In this document: in pieces, positions 24,582 to 39,500 of the stretch
Numbering within the stretch: the first letter of the stretch is position 1
Layout of the letters: each line of letters opens with the position of its first letter
DNA from: Atrichornis clamosus
Lineage: Eukaryota > Chordata > Aves > Passeriformes > Menuridae
Direction of reading: 5' to 3'
Assembly: GCA_013400975.1 (NCBI GenBank)
Contig: WBMZ01002704.1
Span: 62,001-126,000 of the forward strand
DNA: 64,000 nucleotides
The notes under the pieces: model-generated
What the model was told of the DNA's origin: nothing
The model's input: the letters and a program-made list of their open reading frames with translations, nothing else
Databases searched by the model: none
Position numbers and translations under genes: made by a program

Positions 24582-27500
24582 GTAATTAACACTTAATTTA
24601 TTCTGTCTTTCCAAAGTGCACAAATGCAGTAGCTACTGATCTGTTTCTGTTGGTCATGAAAACATTTCTCAGACAAATCTACTCATGTGGTTTCTATTGC
24701 CTTTGCACTTCATTCACATTTTTCCTAACCTACAAACACCACCAAAATATATTCTGATCATTTTGGGGGTTATCTGTAGCAATCTTTAAGAGTAGGTGAA
24801 AGGTACCATGCTTTTCTCAGGTCTCCATGCATTGCCTCAAATTCCATTGGAGATTGTCACTGTGATATATCTGTCTGGATGACACACAGAGGCATCTGAC
24901 ACAGGACTTCCAGCACTTCCTGTTAAATGGGGTTGTAAAATGCTGTTTTCTTAGGTTTATGTTCAAGACAAGTATTTCAGGCTGTAAATGTTAATGTTTT
25001 CTATTGCTGTTAGGAAAGTGGCAGAAGGAAGAAAAAAGAAACACTTGAAATTAAAAACAGGAAAGTAACAAAATTTACAGAAGAAAAAGTGTTGAAATTC
25101 TGATACAGGATGAGTTAGTAAGATATATTGCCTGTAGAAGCAAGGGACTCTACTTGTTGACTTAAAAGCTTCCTTCCCCTCCTCCATTCCTTTATTTCTC
25201 TAGAATTACTAAAAGGCTACATTAATTTTATTCTCACCTTGATGATTAGAGATGGGCACATTTTCTCTGAATTTAATATATCCACTCTGCGATTCAGGAT
25301 TGTATGAGAGAGAAACTGAGTGAAAAATATAACATTTAAATAATAATATGATCTTCTCGTTTTTATACACAATATTTTAGTATTTTTTCACACAACAATA
25401 CATAATTCATGAAAATACATTTATTTGAAAGATTCATGTTTACAGCAGGAGGGACAGGAGCTAGTCTTTCCTCAATGTGAGATTGAAATTAGATAACTGC
25501 TTTGAAATCAAAGGACAGAGACAATTTAATAATAAATGTATACCAAAACCGGAGAACTGAAGAGATTAAAATAAACTCAAAGTTAGTGCTAAGATCAGAA
25601 CCTTATAGTTTGTAGGAAATAAATTTTCAATCTAAGAGGGACTGAGAAGAATTTTATTGTAAAGAACTTACTTTGCTGTTGGCCTGCTTCCTTTGTGCCA
25701 CACAGACTCAAAGTTCTCCTTACCCGTGCTTCAGCTTTCTTTTCTGATAAGGTCACCACCAATTTTAGTTGCTGTGCTCTATCTATTTCACGTTGATTAA
25801 TAAATTACAATTTCTCTCTCTCTTTGGTCTTAAAAATGAAGTCTTTATTATTCCTACAGAAACGACTTCCTTCCCAGAAATGGGAGAAGCTATTTTGCAT
25901 GTACCTCATCACTGAGTTTTTCTCATTCAAAGAACAGATTTCCTAGTAATGCATTGAATGGTAGTTGGGATTCTCCTGTGCTGTGCTCTCTATGTGAGGT
26001 CCTACGACACCAAAATGTGGGGTGGCCCTTTTCCAAGTTTCTGAGTGAAGGATAGAGACCATGCCAGACTTCTGTGTTTGTTTCAAGCTGAAAGGAAATT
26101 CAGGATGATTGATGTTGCACCCAACAACAAAAGGTAGAAGAGGTCCCAACACAAGTTGTATTTTTTAAGAAAACGTGGAATAGGCAGAGTTTGGAAAAGC
26201 TATTCATACTATCTGGTAAGCTTCTTTTCCAGAGCAGGATTATCTTCCATTTCTGAGCTCTTCAGACAGCCTTCTTAAAATTCTTCAGGTGAAGTTCATC
26301 CATCATAGCAGTTAAACAGAATTTTGCTTTGCATATGGATGGAACCTGTGAGAACCGTTTTTTCCTAGATGTTTAGCCAAAAATCTTTTATTTTTGCTTA
26401 CATTTCTCATACCATGTACCACCCAAGGTAATCCTAAGCATTCACAGTTTCCCATATCCCAGGAGATATCAGTGGTCAGTGCTGTAGAAATCAAGCAGCT
26501 TTTACAGACATTTCAGTGTACTATTTGATAGGAATGTCAGTCTTGCAAGTTATATTTTAGTCACTGAATATTACTGATGTCACTCAAGTTTTAAACAGAA
26601 TACATTTGATTTCTTGGTTGTGGTTTTGACTTTCCTGCTTGCAATCTTGTTATCATAAAGATGTGAACAACACAAGTGGGTCTATGTGTAAAACTTAATA
26701 TTTATTCAAGGTCACAGGTTAGGTTTTATTATGCATAGCTTACATGATGAGCAATACCACAGAGATCCAGTCAAACAGCCGGCCTTCAACAGATCTAGCC
26801 TGTGTACAGTAACCCTTTAAGGTCTGAATTTCCTTTTAGAGAGCTCTGAATCATGACTTCAGACTTCTGAAATAGTGGAGAAAAAACTAAAGTAGCGTTT
26901 TCTATCGTTGCTGTCTTCAGTTTAAGATTGTAAAATTCAGTTATATGCAAATAGAAATCACTCTGTTTAATGCATTTTTAAACTTACTGGCAAAATGCAA
27001 ACATTAGCGAGGTTGTGTGTCCAACTGATCTGCAGAAGATCCAGGAGAGTGACCAGTTCTAGGACTTCAGATGCCTTTTGTGTGCTCCTGCCATTAATTT
27101 CAATGTGAATTAATCACCTGTGCATCCCAAGGAGTTAAGCACTTATGTCAGCATGTCCTCTTCTAGACACATTAGATACAGTAATCACTTGTTCAAAGTG
27201 TAACCATCAAAATGAGGAGAGACCTAAAGGGTCCCTCTAGAGAGGGATTCTTTCCACTCATTCTATCTGGTTAAAATTAGGCTTTGCATCCCAAGACCAT
27301 CCTTCAAGACAAGTATGGATCATTCTCTTGGAATATCTACTGAAGTGGGTTGACCTTGACTGGCTGCCAGGTGACCATCGAGATGCTTTTCTCAGTCCCC
27401 TTCCTCAGAGGTACAGGGGAAGAAATTAAGGTTAAAAACTTGTGAGTTGACATATAGGCAGTTTAATGAAGAAAATCAAAGGTTGCTGCACAAGGAAAGG

Positions 27501-30500
27501 AAAGCAAAAGATTTATTCCCTACTTCTCATCAACAGGTGAGGTCCAAACACTTCCAGGGAAGTAGGACTTGAGTATGTGTAGCTGATGTTCCTGAAGAAA
27601 AACACCTTAATAATAAAGCCCACCCCTCTACCCTCACTGCCTCCTTTCTCTGACCTTTCATTGCTGAGCAGATGCCGTATGGAATGTCCCTCTGCTCACC
27701 TTGGGTCACCTGTCCTGGCGGTGTCTCCTCCTGAGATCTTGGCCACCCCTGGCCTACTGGTGAGGGGGCAATATTGGAAAGACAGCCTTGGTGCTGTGCC
27801 AGCGTTGCTCAGCAGCAGCCAAACACTGGTGTGTTATCAACACCTTTGCAGCCTAAACCACCAAGCACAGCACTATGAGGGATGCCATGGGGAAAGTTAA
27901 ATCCATCCCAGCCTGACCCCATACACCTATTGTCCTCAAATAACTTTTGTTAAACCCTAGGCATCTGTCTCAAGCTTAGTACCAAAATGTCATCTTAATA
28001 TAGTTAACTAAGAGTGACTGAGTCCAAGTTCATGACTTTTCTACTTCTCACTCTCTGCAAGAATTTTTTCTCGTGTAGTATGTATGCGTGTATATACACA
28101 CACACTTCATTGGCTTGAAAACATTTTTCTGAAACAGTAAGTTCATTAGTGTTTTCAATTAATATTTATATCGTGATAGGGTCCAGAAGCCCAAGTCAAG
28201 ATCTGGACTCCCAACTGTTCTGAAAACATATGCAAAGACAGATTTCCTTCTTCAAAATGAATACAAACAAGCCAGACTCTCAAAGGCATTCTTGTGTGAG
28301 CTTCTCACTTTTTCCGTCTTCAAAAGTAAAACTTTATTTGGAAAATGGGTGAGAAAAACAAATTATGAACTGAGATTCTTATGTACATCAGCTACTAATG
28401 CCTAATAAAATGGCACTGCAATTTTATTACAGTGCCTCTTAAACATAATCAGTCAATTTTCCTTTAGGTAGGAAAAGCTGAGTTACTAAAATAAGAAGTG
28501 AAAGCATTAGCTTCTTTCACTAAGAAGTGAGAGCATTAGAAAAATATTTTCATTGTTAAGATAAACTGTCAATGAGGCTGAAAAGCAGAGGAGCACTTAA
28601 TTAACAATTGTTATCCTGGCACTGAATAAGCAGAAAAACAAGGGAGTTAAAAAACTTGTTCTGAGTCTGTTTAGGCAAAAGAGGTGAGCTGTAAGGTACA
28701 ATCCACAAAATATTCAGAAAGAAGCACTGTGAAATCCTGTGAAATATTTGATGCATTTTGATTAACATTAGCTTGTTGAATTTGAATCAAACTGATAATA
28801 GGACATTTGTGTGCCTGCACAAAGCTCAGAACTTGAGTTCCACACACATATTCGCTCACAAGTTTGTGTGCGTACACAAAATCATCCACAATGTCTGAAA
28901 TATCTGTGAAAGAAGTGACAGCTGAAACTCCAGTGAGTTTACATCTACTTTTACTTTGCTTGCTATTTCAATTTTCCTGGACCCTTACACTTTTATTTCC
29001 CCCAGACTTTCAGTTTTATGGCTTCTTCTGGAATGATATGTATTATCCTTACTGATGGGATATGAAAGAAAGATACAGATACTTTAGAAAAATTTCCGAA
29101 ATTTTTAAATGGTACCCATGAGTTTTGTTTTTTTTTTTGAACACTGAAGCTAAATAACATGTGCACTTCTGCCCCACTTAAAAATCGTTTAAGATTAGAA
29201 TAATTTTAGAGCCAATCAAAACAGAATCCAGAGCGTGGTTTGATACAAAGCTCAGAGGGGGAAGTGCTGTGGTTCTTCTCTGAATCATTTCTATCTTTGT
29301 TCCTAATTAGTGATTACCTAATGCATGGGACATTAATAACTCTTTGGAAAAAGCCCTGGGTCTCGGTTTCTTTCATATTCAGCTACAAAATAAGGTTTCC
29401 TGTGCCTTTTTTTCCCTTCTTCTGCCATGGGTTTTGCCTCTTTAGATGTGTTCCAGCTTTGTTTCAAAATCTCATCCAAACTCTCCTCTGGCCCCCATTT
29501 GATGATGAGGATGTTTTCTGGAACAGAGGTGTTTGGGGTACCAGCCTCCTCAGGCCAGCAACATACATCTCAGCCCTCTTGTTTGAATGAATGGAGAACC
29601 AGCACCTCTGTTGTCACCTAAACTGAAATGGAGTAAAGCAGCTTTTTATTAAATTTATGTCTTGCTTTAAAAAAAAAAAAGCATCTGCTGTAGGCTAACT
29701 TAGATATTACATAGCCTTCAAGGCAGAATGTTAGGAATAAAATCTGTACTTTCAAATACAGTGTTGGAATGAACCTATGACTTCATTTGTACTCTTGGAA
29801 ATACATATTAACTCTATTCATGTTGAAATCCTTCATTATCTGACAACAGAATTAGTAAATAAAATCTCTGTAGCAACACAGTGCAGCATAAATATTTTTA
29901 CTCAGCTAAAATCAGAGATGACATAGATAGTTCCGTTTTGAAACAAGAAGATTTAGGATACTCTGAGGTCAAGGTGCAAAAAAGGGTCCTTATAAGAACC
30001 TCAGAATCTACCTGTATTTTCCAAGGGAGAAACCACAGACATTAGTTTCTAGAGAAATGGGCTTCCACTCCAGACCCCTGTACCTTAAATATTAAGGTTG
30101 GTCTCACTGAAATATGAGCGGAAATTTATGCATTTATATGTGTGTAAAACCCAGAGAAAAGGCAAAAGAAATTTTTTAAAAATTGGCTTAAAGGGTTGAA
30201 AGAATGGCCTGCACTGGTAATGAAGGACAGTGTACTCGATTGCACCACTTCCAGAACAGTGCTTCCAGGAGTAAAACTGACGAACATGATGTTTATGTGA
30301 AAATCAAAGTTCCTGCACCCTCTAACATTGCAGCACAGATAACTTCTCGGTGAAGACCCTCCATCCTCCCACCAGCAGACAGGAAATAAGTTGTAAGATA
30401 CAACATATACCATTTCTTTCCACCAGCGCCACCAGGAAATCATATTTTCAATGAGTAAAAGGAGGCAATGAGCAGCAACCTAGCAAAAAATTAATGGATG

Positions 30501-33500
30501 CTGAAGTATTCAAGACTCTGAGGAAAAAAAGACTGCCCCATAACAGGTGGTGAAACTCAAAGGAGATAAAAACCTGTCCAAATATTAGTTTTCAGTCTGT
30601 CAGGAAGAACCCCAGAGGCACTAAAAGGACTCGGTAGCTTCTGTCCCTTGTCATCCGTGTGGAATCCAGGTGATTCTGACCAGAATTTGAGCATACACAA
30701 TTAGGGACGTTAGGAGTATGTGGGTGTAAATGAGCAAGTGTTTAAAATCTGAAAGTGTGAGTAGGTAAAATCAGTTTAATTAGAAATTTTATAACCAAAT
30801 ATAACCTTCCACTTCCTCAAGATCTCACCAAGTTTTCCTACATTAATTTCTCCAGACAACTTATTTATGCAGCTCTATATAAGAAAATGACAATTTATCT
30901 TAGCTGTATAATTTGCAATACAAGTAATTATTGCATTAGCATGCAGTGACTAACAGACCGATTTCTTTTTTAAGATAGAACAATAGGAGAAAAAAAGTCT
31001 TTCAATGTAAAATTCAAGAAGAAACAAATATAAGCCACTTTTGGAAAGGAAAACAAACCTCCCTTGCCTGTGGCAAGGAGGTTGGAACATGATTTGTATC
31101 GTCCCATCCAACCCAAACCATTCTGCAATTCTCTGAATTTCTACCATAATTAGACATTTTCTTGTAAGCCTTTGGTAGTTTCAGAACAGCTATGGGGGAA
31201 ACTAGTTCCTTGTGATGGGTTAGTGTGTAGAACAAATGTCTCATTAAGTTTATAATGCCTCTTTTTAAGTTTTGAATTTTTATTTATGTTTTAAGTATAT
31301 TTTTTGCAGTGAAATACTGACCACACTTCAGATTCTCCTGTGGATTTAAATTTATCACATGTAATACATCAGCTTTGATCCTGAAAGATGTACACATAAA
31401 ATATATGTGTAAAATAGTCTCCTGAGCTGTTTCTAGTCTTTCATTTGTCTCGCTTCCTTTACTGTCAGTGGTGAGAGATAGATACCTGCAGAGCCCACCC
31501 TAAAAGGAGTTTCTGTAGCCAATGGCTGTGGCTGCTCTTTAGAAGTTTTGGCCCATTCTGTACTGACTGTGAAAAAGTGCCCAGCCTATGGATGGCAGGT
31601 TGTGAGTTGGAGTTTACTGATTGCATTTCATCACTCACTGATATGATTTCTGTGTTCTTGACTTTTGCACCTTCCTGGTCTGAAAGTGCCTCTAAATTGG
31701 CCAGCCACACGGAGCAGTTTCATTTGAAAACAGAGTCACATTGGATAAATATAGGATGAGGATAAAATAGATACTCCATGCAATCTTGGGAAAGATATCA
31801 CAGTCCCTTGACATGTTCTGCGACTAATATTCTGAACTGGTATTCTCTAAATGTCTTGATTGAAAGACAGAGTAGGGTAACAACCACATAGTTAGATGAC
31901 TAAACATAGGTGATGTGATACCCTTTCAGTTTTTTCTTATGCAATGTATTAACTCTATCTTGGAAGGTAAATTATTATTTGAAGTCTTGCAACTATTGGC
32001 AAAGAGAAACTTACTTTCTTCCATTTCTCTACAATATTCATCCTGCTTTGTGATTTTTCATAAAGCATATTTCTTAAAGTAGCAAAGGAAATACAACTCC
32101 ACTCCCCTTCTAATCCAAGGCCCCCACTGCCCTCCAAAAAACCCTATGGAAAATAATGCCATTAAGTGATATATAATCGTTTCTGTTTCAATTTTTTTTT
32201 AAATAAAATGCAGGTTGCCAAAAATAAACAAACATCTGGAAGATGAGGGATTATTCTGTACAGTATATAGTCCAAGAAACATCTTTGTCTTGTTAGAATC
32301 TTGCGTGATATATCAAATACGTAAAAGATAGAAAGCTGCATGGATCAGATGACCAATAATGTGAAACAGGCTTTTACCTTTAGGTTACTGGTTCAAGTCC
32401 AAGCTATGTACAGCAAGAAAATACTGTTCATGCTCTGGGTCTGGTATGTAAAACACATATATCAGTGAACTCCTACTCTGTTAACAGTATAAAAATGGCA
32501 ATATAATTAAATTAACTTTAATAATTTTTTTTTGACAGTCACGACTGGTGCAGGAGACTGAATAGATAATGCTAACTACTTGGAACAGTTTCCCTAAACA
32601 CCAGATTTAGTGCCTTGGCAAGAAAACTGCTGGCAGACTTTCAACTGTACATCTACAAATCTAGATAAGATCCTACAGCAAGAGAGAGATAACAGTGTAG
32701 AAACAGAAGTACTAGAGGTTAACACCTCTGTTTGGTACTCAACAATTACAGTGATTAATCAACAAAAAATGCCTCAGAAAGCACAAAGTACATCACAAAT
32801 CCCAAGACAGTAAGTTCCATAAGGTATGCCCTCAAATATTTAGAGAGGTCGCAGTCATTTTAGATAACCCAAATCCCATAAGAAGTGAAAGAAAAATCAT
32901 CTTAGGTCTGAAACCTATTTACAAAGTCTATCTTGAAAATACTCTACTCCAGAATTTTATTTTCAATAAAACTGCCACAAAAGATGCATATGAAGTCATT
33001 AACAGATTTCAAAATCTCTGGATTTAATTTCAAATTTCAGGAGAAGTACTCATCTGATTTCCAGAAAACTGATGAAGAATTAGACAGCATGTGCAAGAAC
33101 TTTAGTGCAGTACTAACCTGGGTCAATGAAAGTCTGGAATGCATCTCTCCCTCTAGGCTTCCTCCATTCGGAGAACAGCTGTCCCATTTCCTTTGTTCCC
33201 AAAGTCTTCTTTTGATTTGTCCCCAAGTCCATTCCTGGTTAAGCTGTCTACTGTCAGTGCTGCAGATGGTAACATTGTGTACTTGTCTGTACCGAATAAC
33301 AAGGTACATCCTTACTCTTACTTACATCAACTCAAGTTACTCACAGTTCAGCTGAAGGTCATCTTTATTCATAAACTCTAATTAGCAATAGTATCTGTGG
33401 TTTATTAGAATGCAACTAAAGAATATACAAAGAACGTAAAGTGTTAGTCAAAATTTGAGCCTGTGAGGTTCAAAGTGCTTATAGGTCTTCAGTGTCTTCA

Positions 33501-36500
33501 GTGAAACTAATTGATGCAGAATATAATAACCTATTGCCATTACATCACTTAAACCAAATTATTTGTATGCAAAAAGTTAGATTTTAGGTAGTTATTTAGA
33601 TCTTCTCAGGCAGTCCAGGATCATAATGCTTAATACTCTTTGTAATTATATATAGCTACGCTGCAAGATCCAGATAGTCTGAGTTATAAAGTGTTTTTTT
33701 CCAAAATTTTCACAGATCATAGAATCATAGAATGGTTTGCATTGGAAGGGACATTAAACATTACCTAGTTCCAAACCCCCTGTCATGAGCAGGGACACTT
33801 TCATGTAGACTAGATTGCTCAAAGCCCCATAAAACTTGGCCTTAAACACTTCCAGGGATGGGGAATCCACAACTTCTCTGGGCAATCATTTTCAATGCCT
33901 CATGACGCTCACAGTAAAGAATTTCATTATAGCTAAAACTTTCTGCTTCAAGCCATTCCCCCTTGTCCTATCACTATATGTCCTTGTAAAAAGTCTCTCT
34001 CCAACTTTCCTGTAGCCCCCTTTAGGTACTGAAGAGCTACTATTAGGTCTTCCCAGAGCCTTCTCTTCTCTGGGCTGAACTATTCCAACTCTCTCCGGCT
34101 GTCTTCATATTCTTGGCCCTCCTCTGGACTTGCTCCCACAGACCCATGTCCTCCTTGTGCTGGAGACCCCAGAGCTGGATGTAGTACTGCAGGTGGGGTC
34201 TCACAAGAGCAGCGTAGAGGGGCAGAATCACCTCCCTTGAGCTGCTGGTCACATCTGAGTTATATATACACATAAAAAGAGATTCAAATAGGGATCAGAA
34301 TATAGCAACAGCTTTCCTTGTGCTTGGAACCCAGATCTCAGGGGTGTTAGTTCCTTTAACTTCTATAGCCTACACACAAAATCAAATTTAAAAAATCCTA
34401 ACCATTTGGCCAGTCTGGATGCTATTGCTTTCCACCTGTCTTTTACAATTAGAATTTATGGCCACTACTGTAGTTGACTCCAACAACAGGTACTCCATGG
34501 AGAGAGCAAAAACAGAAGTAGCTGAGGGGTGATCTCAAAAAAAGATGCTTGGTCAGGTGAAAGACTCACGATTCAATAGTTTTATGGTGGTGTTGTGCTA
34601 GAAAGCTGCAGTGGAGGAAAATTGAAGTACCTTTGCGCTTGGAATGATGATACTGTGACAAAATGCCTACATTTGTCCATGCCTTAGAAACAAGTAAGGA
34701 GTGTTAACTGCTGCACAGGAGTGCAGCACCCACAGGGTTAGGTATATTACCTAAACTTTAAACAGCACCTCAGATATGCAAAACCCTATAAGGACACTAA
34801 TTCATTGTCTTGGATTTAAAAAAAAAAGAGAGCATTTCAAAAGGGGCTCTTGCACAGTTAAACAATATTATTACACATGGGGATATGAAGATACAGCAGG
34901 AAAGCAACTAACTAAGGTCACACAACTAGAGTGGATTCTCAATGTCTGCGTAATTACAGAAAACTACTTTGCTAACACAGCGCCCTCTGCAAGAAGCCTG
35001 GCAAGTCTGCAATACGCTTTTTATGAGTGGTAATTTGATACAAGAAAATTGCTACATCTTAATTTTTATCCTGAAATTGTCATATAGGAAAATCAACAGA
35101 ATGCATCTTTAGAATTAAAGTTAACATGACAAAATTTACTGATTTGACTAATTATATTGAGTGAAGGACAAAAAAACAAGTTTTCTAGTTCCTTGCAAGG
35201 ATCTTCCAAAGTTTATAGGGTTTTTTAACATAAGATGTTATTTAATATTTTTGTATATAATTTTTTCATACTACATAATATAGCTACTGATTAATGAACG
35301 TAACCAGAGTGTTTTGGTATTCAGATTTAGAAAAAAAAAAAGACAATAAATCTGCCAATATATTAGCAAGTATTATGGGAAGTCAGAGTTCAGAATTCTT
35401 TAATAATAAGATTTTTAAAGCACTTTAGTGTTCTTAAAACAGAGCCTGGACAGCTATATTTATATGGATTTATGCTGGTACAATTTACAATTTCATACTA
35501 AATGGCTTGCATCTTTTTGATATTTCACAGCAAATTTTCATTTGTCACACACAGTTTATCAATTTTTATCACAAAGGTAATTTACCTTTAAATAAATGTA
35601 GAAAAGTAATTTTGTTAGTATGAATTCCCATTAATGAAGTATATGCATGTGCACATACAAAAAACCGTTCAAAACACTTTGATAAAAAGTGAATAAGTAT
35701 CTTGGATTTTCATGAATTGTTTATATATCATCAGAATTCATTATAGCTGCTGGATAAAATGTAGCTCAAGTGCTAAACTTTAGAAAATATGTGACCTCTA
35801 GTGGGAGAATATGAATAACTGGAAGAGAAACAGTTGCCAGTGGAAGTAAACAATAACATTTCCTCTTAATGTTCCCTAGACAGAAACTGGGACGGAACTA
35901 CCTTCTGTAATTCAAGAGAGTTATTCTTTGGCACCACTGACAGAAGAAACTGAGGATGAAGCATCAACACCAAAAATAACTGATGGGTCTTCAGCACAGG
36001 GGTCTGGTGTTCTTGGACCCCAAACTCAAGATGGTTAGTAGGAAAGAGAAATGATGTTTTTGTGTGTAGTTTTGATTTCAAGTAAGCCCACTTATTTGCT
36101 TATGAATGTCTACCTTTTTGACTGAAGAGGAAGCACATAATTTCTGTACTTCTCATACTGAAGAAATATATAACTTGCCTGTGTTGAATGCTCTGAACTC
36201 AGATGGGTGCCTAGTCAAAATGTTTCCAAACTTTTTCACTATGAAAGCAACTGTGCCAATGAAGATTTACAACTTAAAAATCTGCTGATGGGTTGGCAAA
36301 TTCCACCAGTAATTGTTTTTTTGCCTTAGATTTCAAAATCATTATCATCTATATTTTATAATGATTTGTGATGTGGTTTTTATAAATGTATTCATACAAA
36401 GTAAAATTCAAATGTTGAAGAATTTTTGAACTAGAAACTAGAAACTGTGAAAGTTAAAGAAAAGAAGCTACTCCAGAAATTTTAAGTGAAGATGATTTTT

Positions 36501-39500
36501 AGTTCTTATGTCTATCTATAGTGAAATAAGAACTTTATACATCTTGCAGGGGAATTAAAATTGCAAAACATAATCTGTCCCTCTCCCACACAAACTTTGC
36601 AATGCTAATAATCGGCATTTGTCAGAAGCTTTCTAAACTTTTGTAGGTAAAGCTCACTAGAGTTATCCATTACTGTGATGGATCTTTGTGTTGTATGGTG
36701 GTCAACATACACTGACAGGAAAATCCTGCTTTTTACTATGTCTAACACTACAGCTGAATGCCATAGAAGACAAATGAAATGAAAAAAACCCACCCAAACA
36801 TAAACCCCAGAGCTCCTGCTTCCAAAATTGTGTGTTCAGTGTAGTTAATAATTCATAGTCTTATTTTTGTACATAGTACAAGTTAGCCTTGACCAGGCAA
36901 AAAAATACACTGTCAAAACAAATAAAAATAGAATGAGAATTTCCTAGAAGATTCCAGAAAAAAAAAAACCCAAACAAAACCCAACTTCTTTTTTTTTCAA
37001 TTTGGAAAACTACAGGATGTTACAAAATGTCCTGTAAATATTATGTATGATGAATTCTGAACCTGTCAACATTTTTGGGTACTGGATGCAAATCAACTAG
37101 TGCATCAACTAAAGACATGCATGGGAGGCTAAGACTGTAACATGTCAAATCAGATTGCTTTTGCATCCTTTTTTTAGCAACATATTTTCCTGTTAGATGT
37201 TGCTGTTATTGGCCTGAATAGAAGATTGCAAGACTCAGGAACATTTAGCCAAGTTCATCTGTCTTGATATCTTTTTGAATCCTTCCCCTGCCTCTGTTCT
37301 TTTTCAGTGTACACCAGCCATAGGTGACAAACACCACTCCTCCAAGATCTAAAATAAGACGGAAAGGGAAACCCTTTCCGTGTACTATGGTACTATGTTA
37401 CAATATTACGAAAAAATGTCAGCCATCCTTAACACTACATTCATTTAGGCCTAGATTTGCTGAAATAGTTCAAGGTGTGTATATTTTTTTCCCCTGTGTC
37501 AGGCTTACTCTCTGTAGCCAATTTAAACTGTCCTGTGGGGAAAGTTAGGGAAAGCATGAAAAAATTCTGCTCTCTCCAGAAATTATATTCCTGGATGGTA
37601 GAGATTCTCACATAAAAATAAGAGTACTCTGGTTATTGATTGTTCAATCTTGCCTGAAAAGTCACCTCAATTACCCACTGGTCATTGACTCAGATAAAGA
37701 AGGCACATCTGTCATGTAGCCACAACTGATCTGGAGGAAAAACAAATCTGCAAGAGAAACATTTTCATACTCCTGAATTTTGCTACTATTCTAAAAATAA
37801 GCAAGCAAGCAAGCAAGCAAGCAGCTGTCTACTGGCAGGGGGAGGAAAACATGAAATAGAAAAGTATCTCTGTGTGATTAAAAGCTGATAAACAGATATG
37901 TTGATTTATACTCATAATCAAGGAAAAGATGTATCAAATAGTCAGTGTCACAAGTGTTACGATCTGGTTATTAAAATTGTTAGAGAGAGGCCTCTGCCTG
38001 AATTAAGGTGCAAATGAGACAATATGCCAAAGTCATAAGTATGAATTTTATTTAACAGTGAATGGAGAGGGAGGGGTGAAAAAGAGAGTGACAGAGAGAC
38101 AGATTATGTAGAAAATATCACCACTCCATGGAGTCCCACAGTGTCCTGTTTATCCTCTTCTTCTTGTCTTGGTGGTGTGGGTCCTGCAAAACATAGAGCT
38201 CACTGGATTAATATACGTATGGGCCAGGGGGAAATGCTCAGGTACCTCCCCTCACGGGGCAGGTTTGACATTGTCTCTTGCACCAGACTATGGATCAGTT
38301 GCATCACTTTGCATAACATGCAGTCATCTGGTGCAAGGCCTCAGGAATGAGTCTGGGGGTTGCTTTTGGAGTCTTTAATGGTTTGTGACACCTCCTCAGC
38401 TGCCTCTCATGTGAATGTCCTGTGTGTGTGTGGCCTTCCTGTGGTGGTGGAGTTTTACAGCTGAGCCAGTTTCTGTAAAGGACGATGGGTGTTCACTCCC
38501 TCCGACCAGAGGTTATGTCACACACCCAAAATCTCACCTATTTCCTCCTTGGTTGGTGTGAGTTTGTGCCTTCTCCCCAACTCCAAATACAGCCAGAGCT
38601 GATTTTCTGGACAGCTGCTGCGTTTGGCTTTCTTGAGGATACATTCTTCTCCCTCAGCCTTGTTTACTTCACCCTAGACCTGAGATAATTGAACAATAGT
38701 GTCACCTTTATTTTATTTCAAGTTCCCTTAGGGGGCTTAACTCACAGTCCAAAGTTCCAGTTAGGAGGCATAATCAGGAAGGGGTGGGCTTTGGTGGTTG
38801 CAGCTTCTTTATACAGTTTTGCCATAATGGGCAAAAAGCCCTTCATAACAATATGTAAGCCGTTACCAATAACATTTCAGTCTCTCATACCAAGTCTCAC
38901 CAAATTTGAACAGTACTATCAAAAGAAACTTCTGAATTGGCAGTATTCATGCAGCTTTATTATTGAAATCAAAATGACTTTTTCATTTTCACAAAATTCT
39001 GGTAGTAACCAAATGCTTTGTTAACATGTTCTCCAAGTTACCTTAACTCAGACACCATTTTTCATGACGTTGAATTTCTGAATCAGAAAATATAATTAAA
39101 CAACATGCAAAGGATACAAAGGTTCTTCTCCACACCTCTGTAGGAAAATTCTAATTTCCTTATGAAATATTCAGAAGTACTATTTACAAAACAATACAGG
39201 AATCAAAAGTTTCAGTCATCAGCTCTTCTACCTCCATCTAGATGGAAGTATTCACCTGCTAGCTTAAGGGGAAATCAACTTTTGGCTGGTTGCTGTCACC
39301 AAATATTCTATTGCCATAATCTGAGAAACACTGTATTAGAACAAGTTATTTGTTCTTCTAGGCATAGCGAGAAAAATAAATTCATTTTAAAAGAATTTAA
39401 TAACTTTATTTTTGCAATTATGTGATGTGGTGGTCAAAACAGAATGGGAGTTAACTTTACTATAGACAAAATCTGATCATTAGGTGCTTAAGTGAGCATT

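Larger units (their letters stand above)
24582..35879 (+). other. EPYC: EPYC intron 2 (11.3 kb), repeat-bearing
   Basis: This is the largest intron, with a donor at 24,582 and acceptor CCCTAG at 35,879. It holds an antisense solo LTR, a sense CR1 tail and an antisense CR1 copy, listed separately. Open frames of 116 codons (29,240-29,590) and 140 codons (32,933-33,355) carry no recognised domain and are taken as chance. The rest is AT-rich with no identified content. Confidence 0.85.

Noticed and set aside
32933..33355. 140-codon + ORF in EPYC intron 2
   Set aside because: No domain and no exon-like borders; an overlapping minus-strand frame of 90 codons shows how easily open frames arise here.
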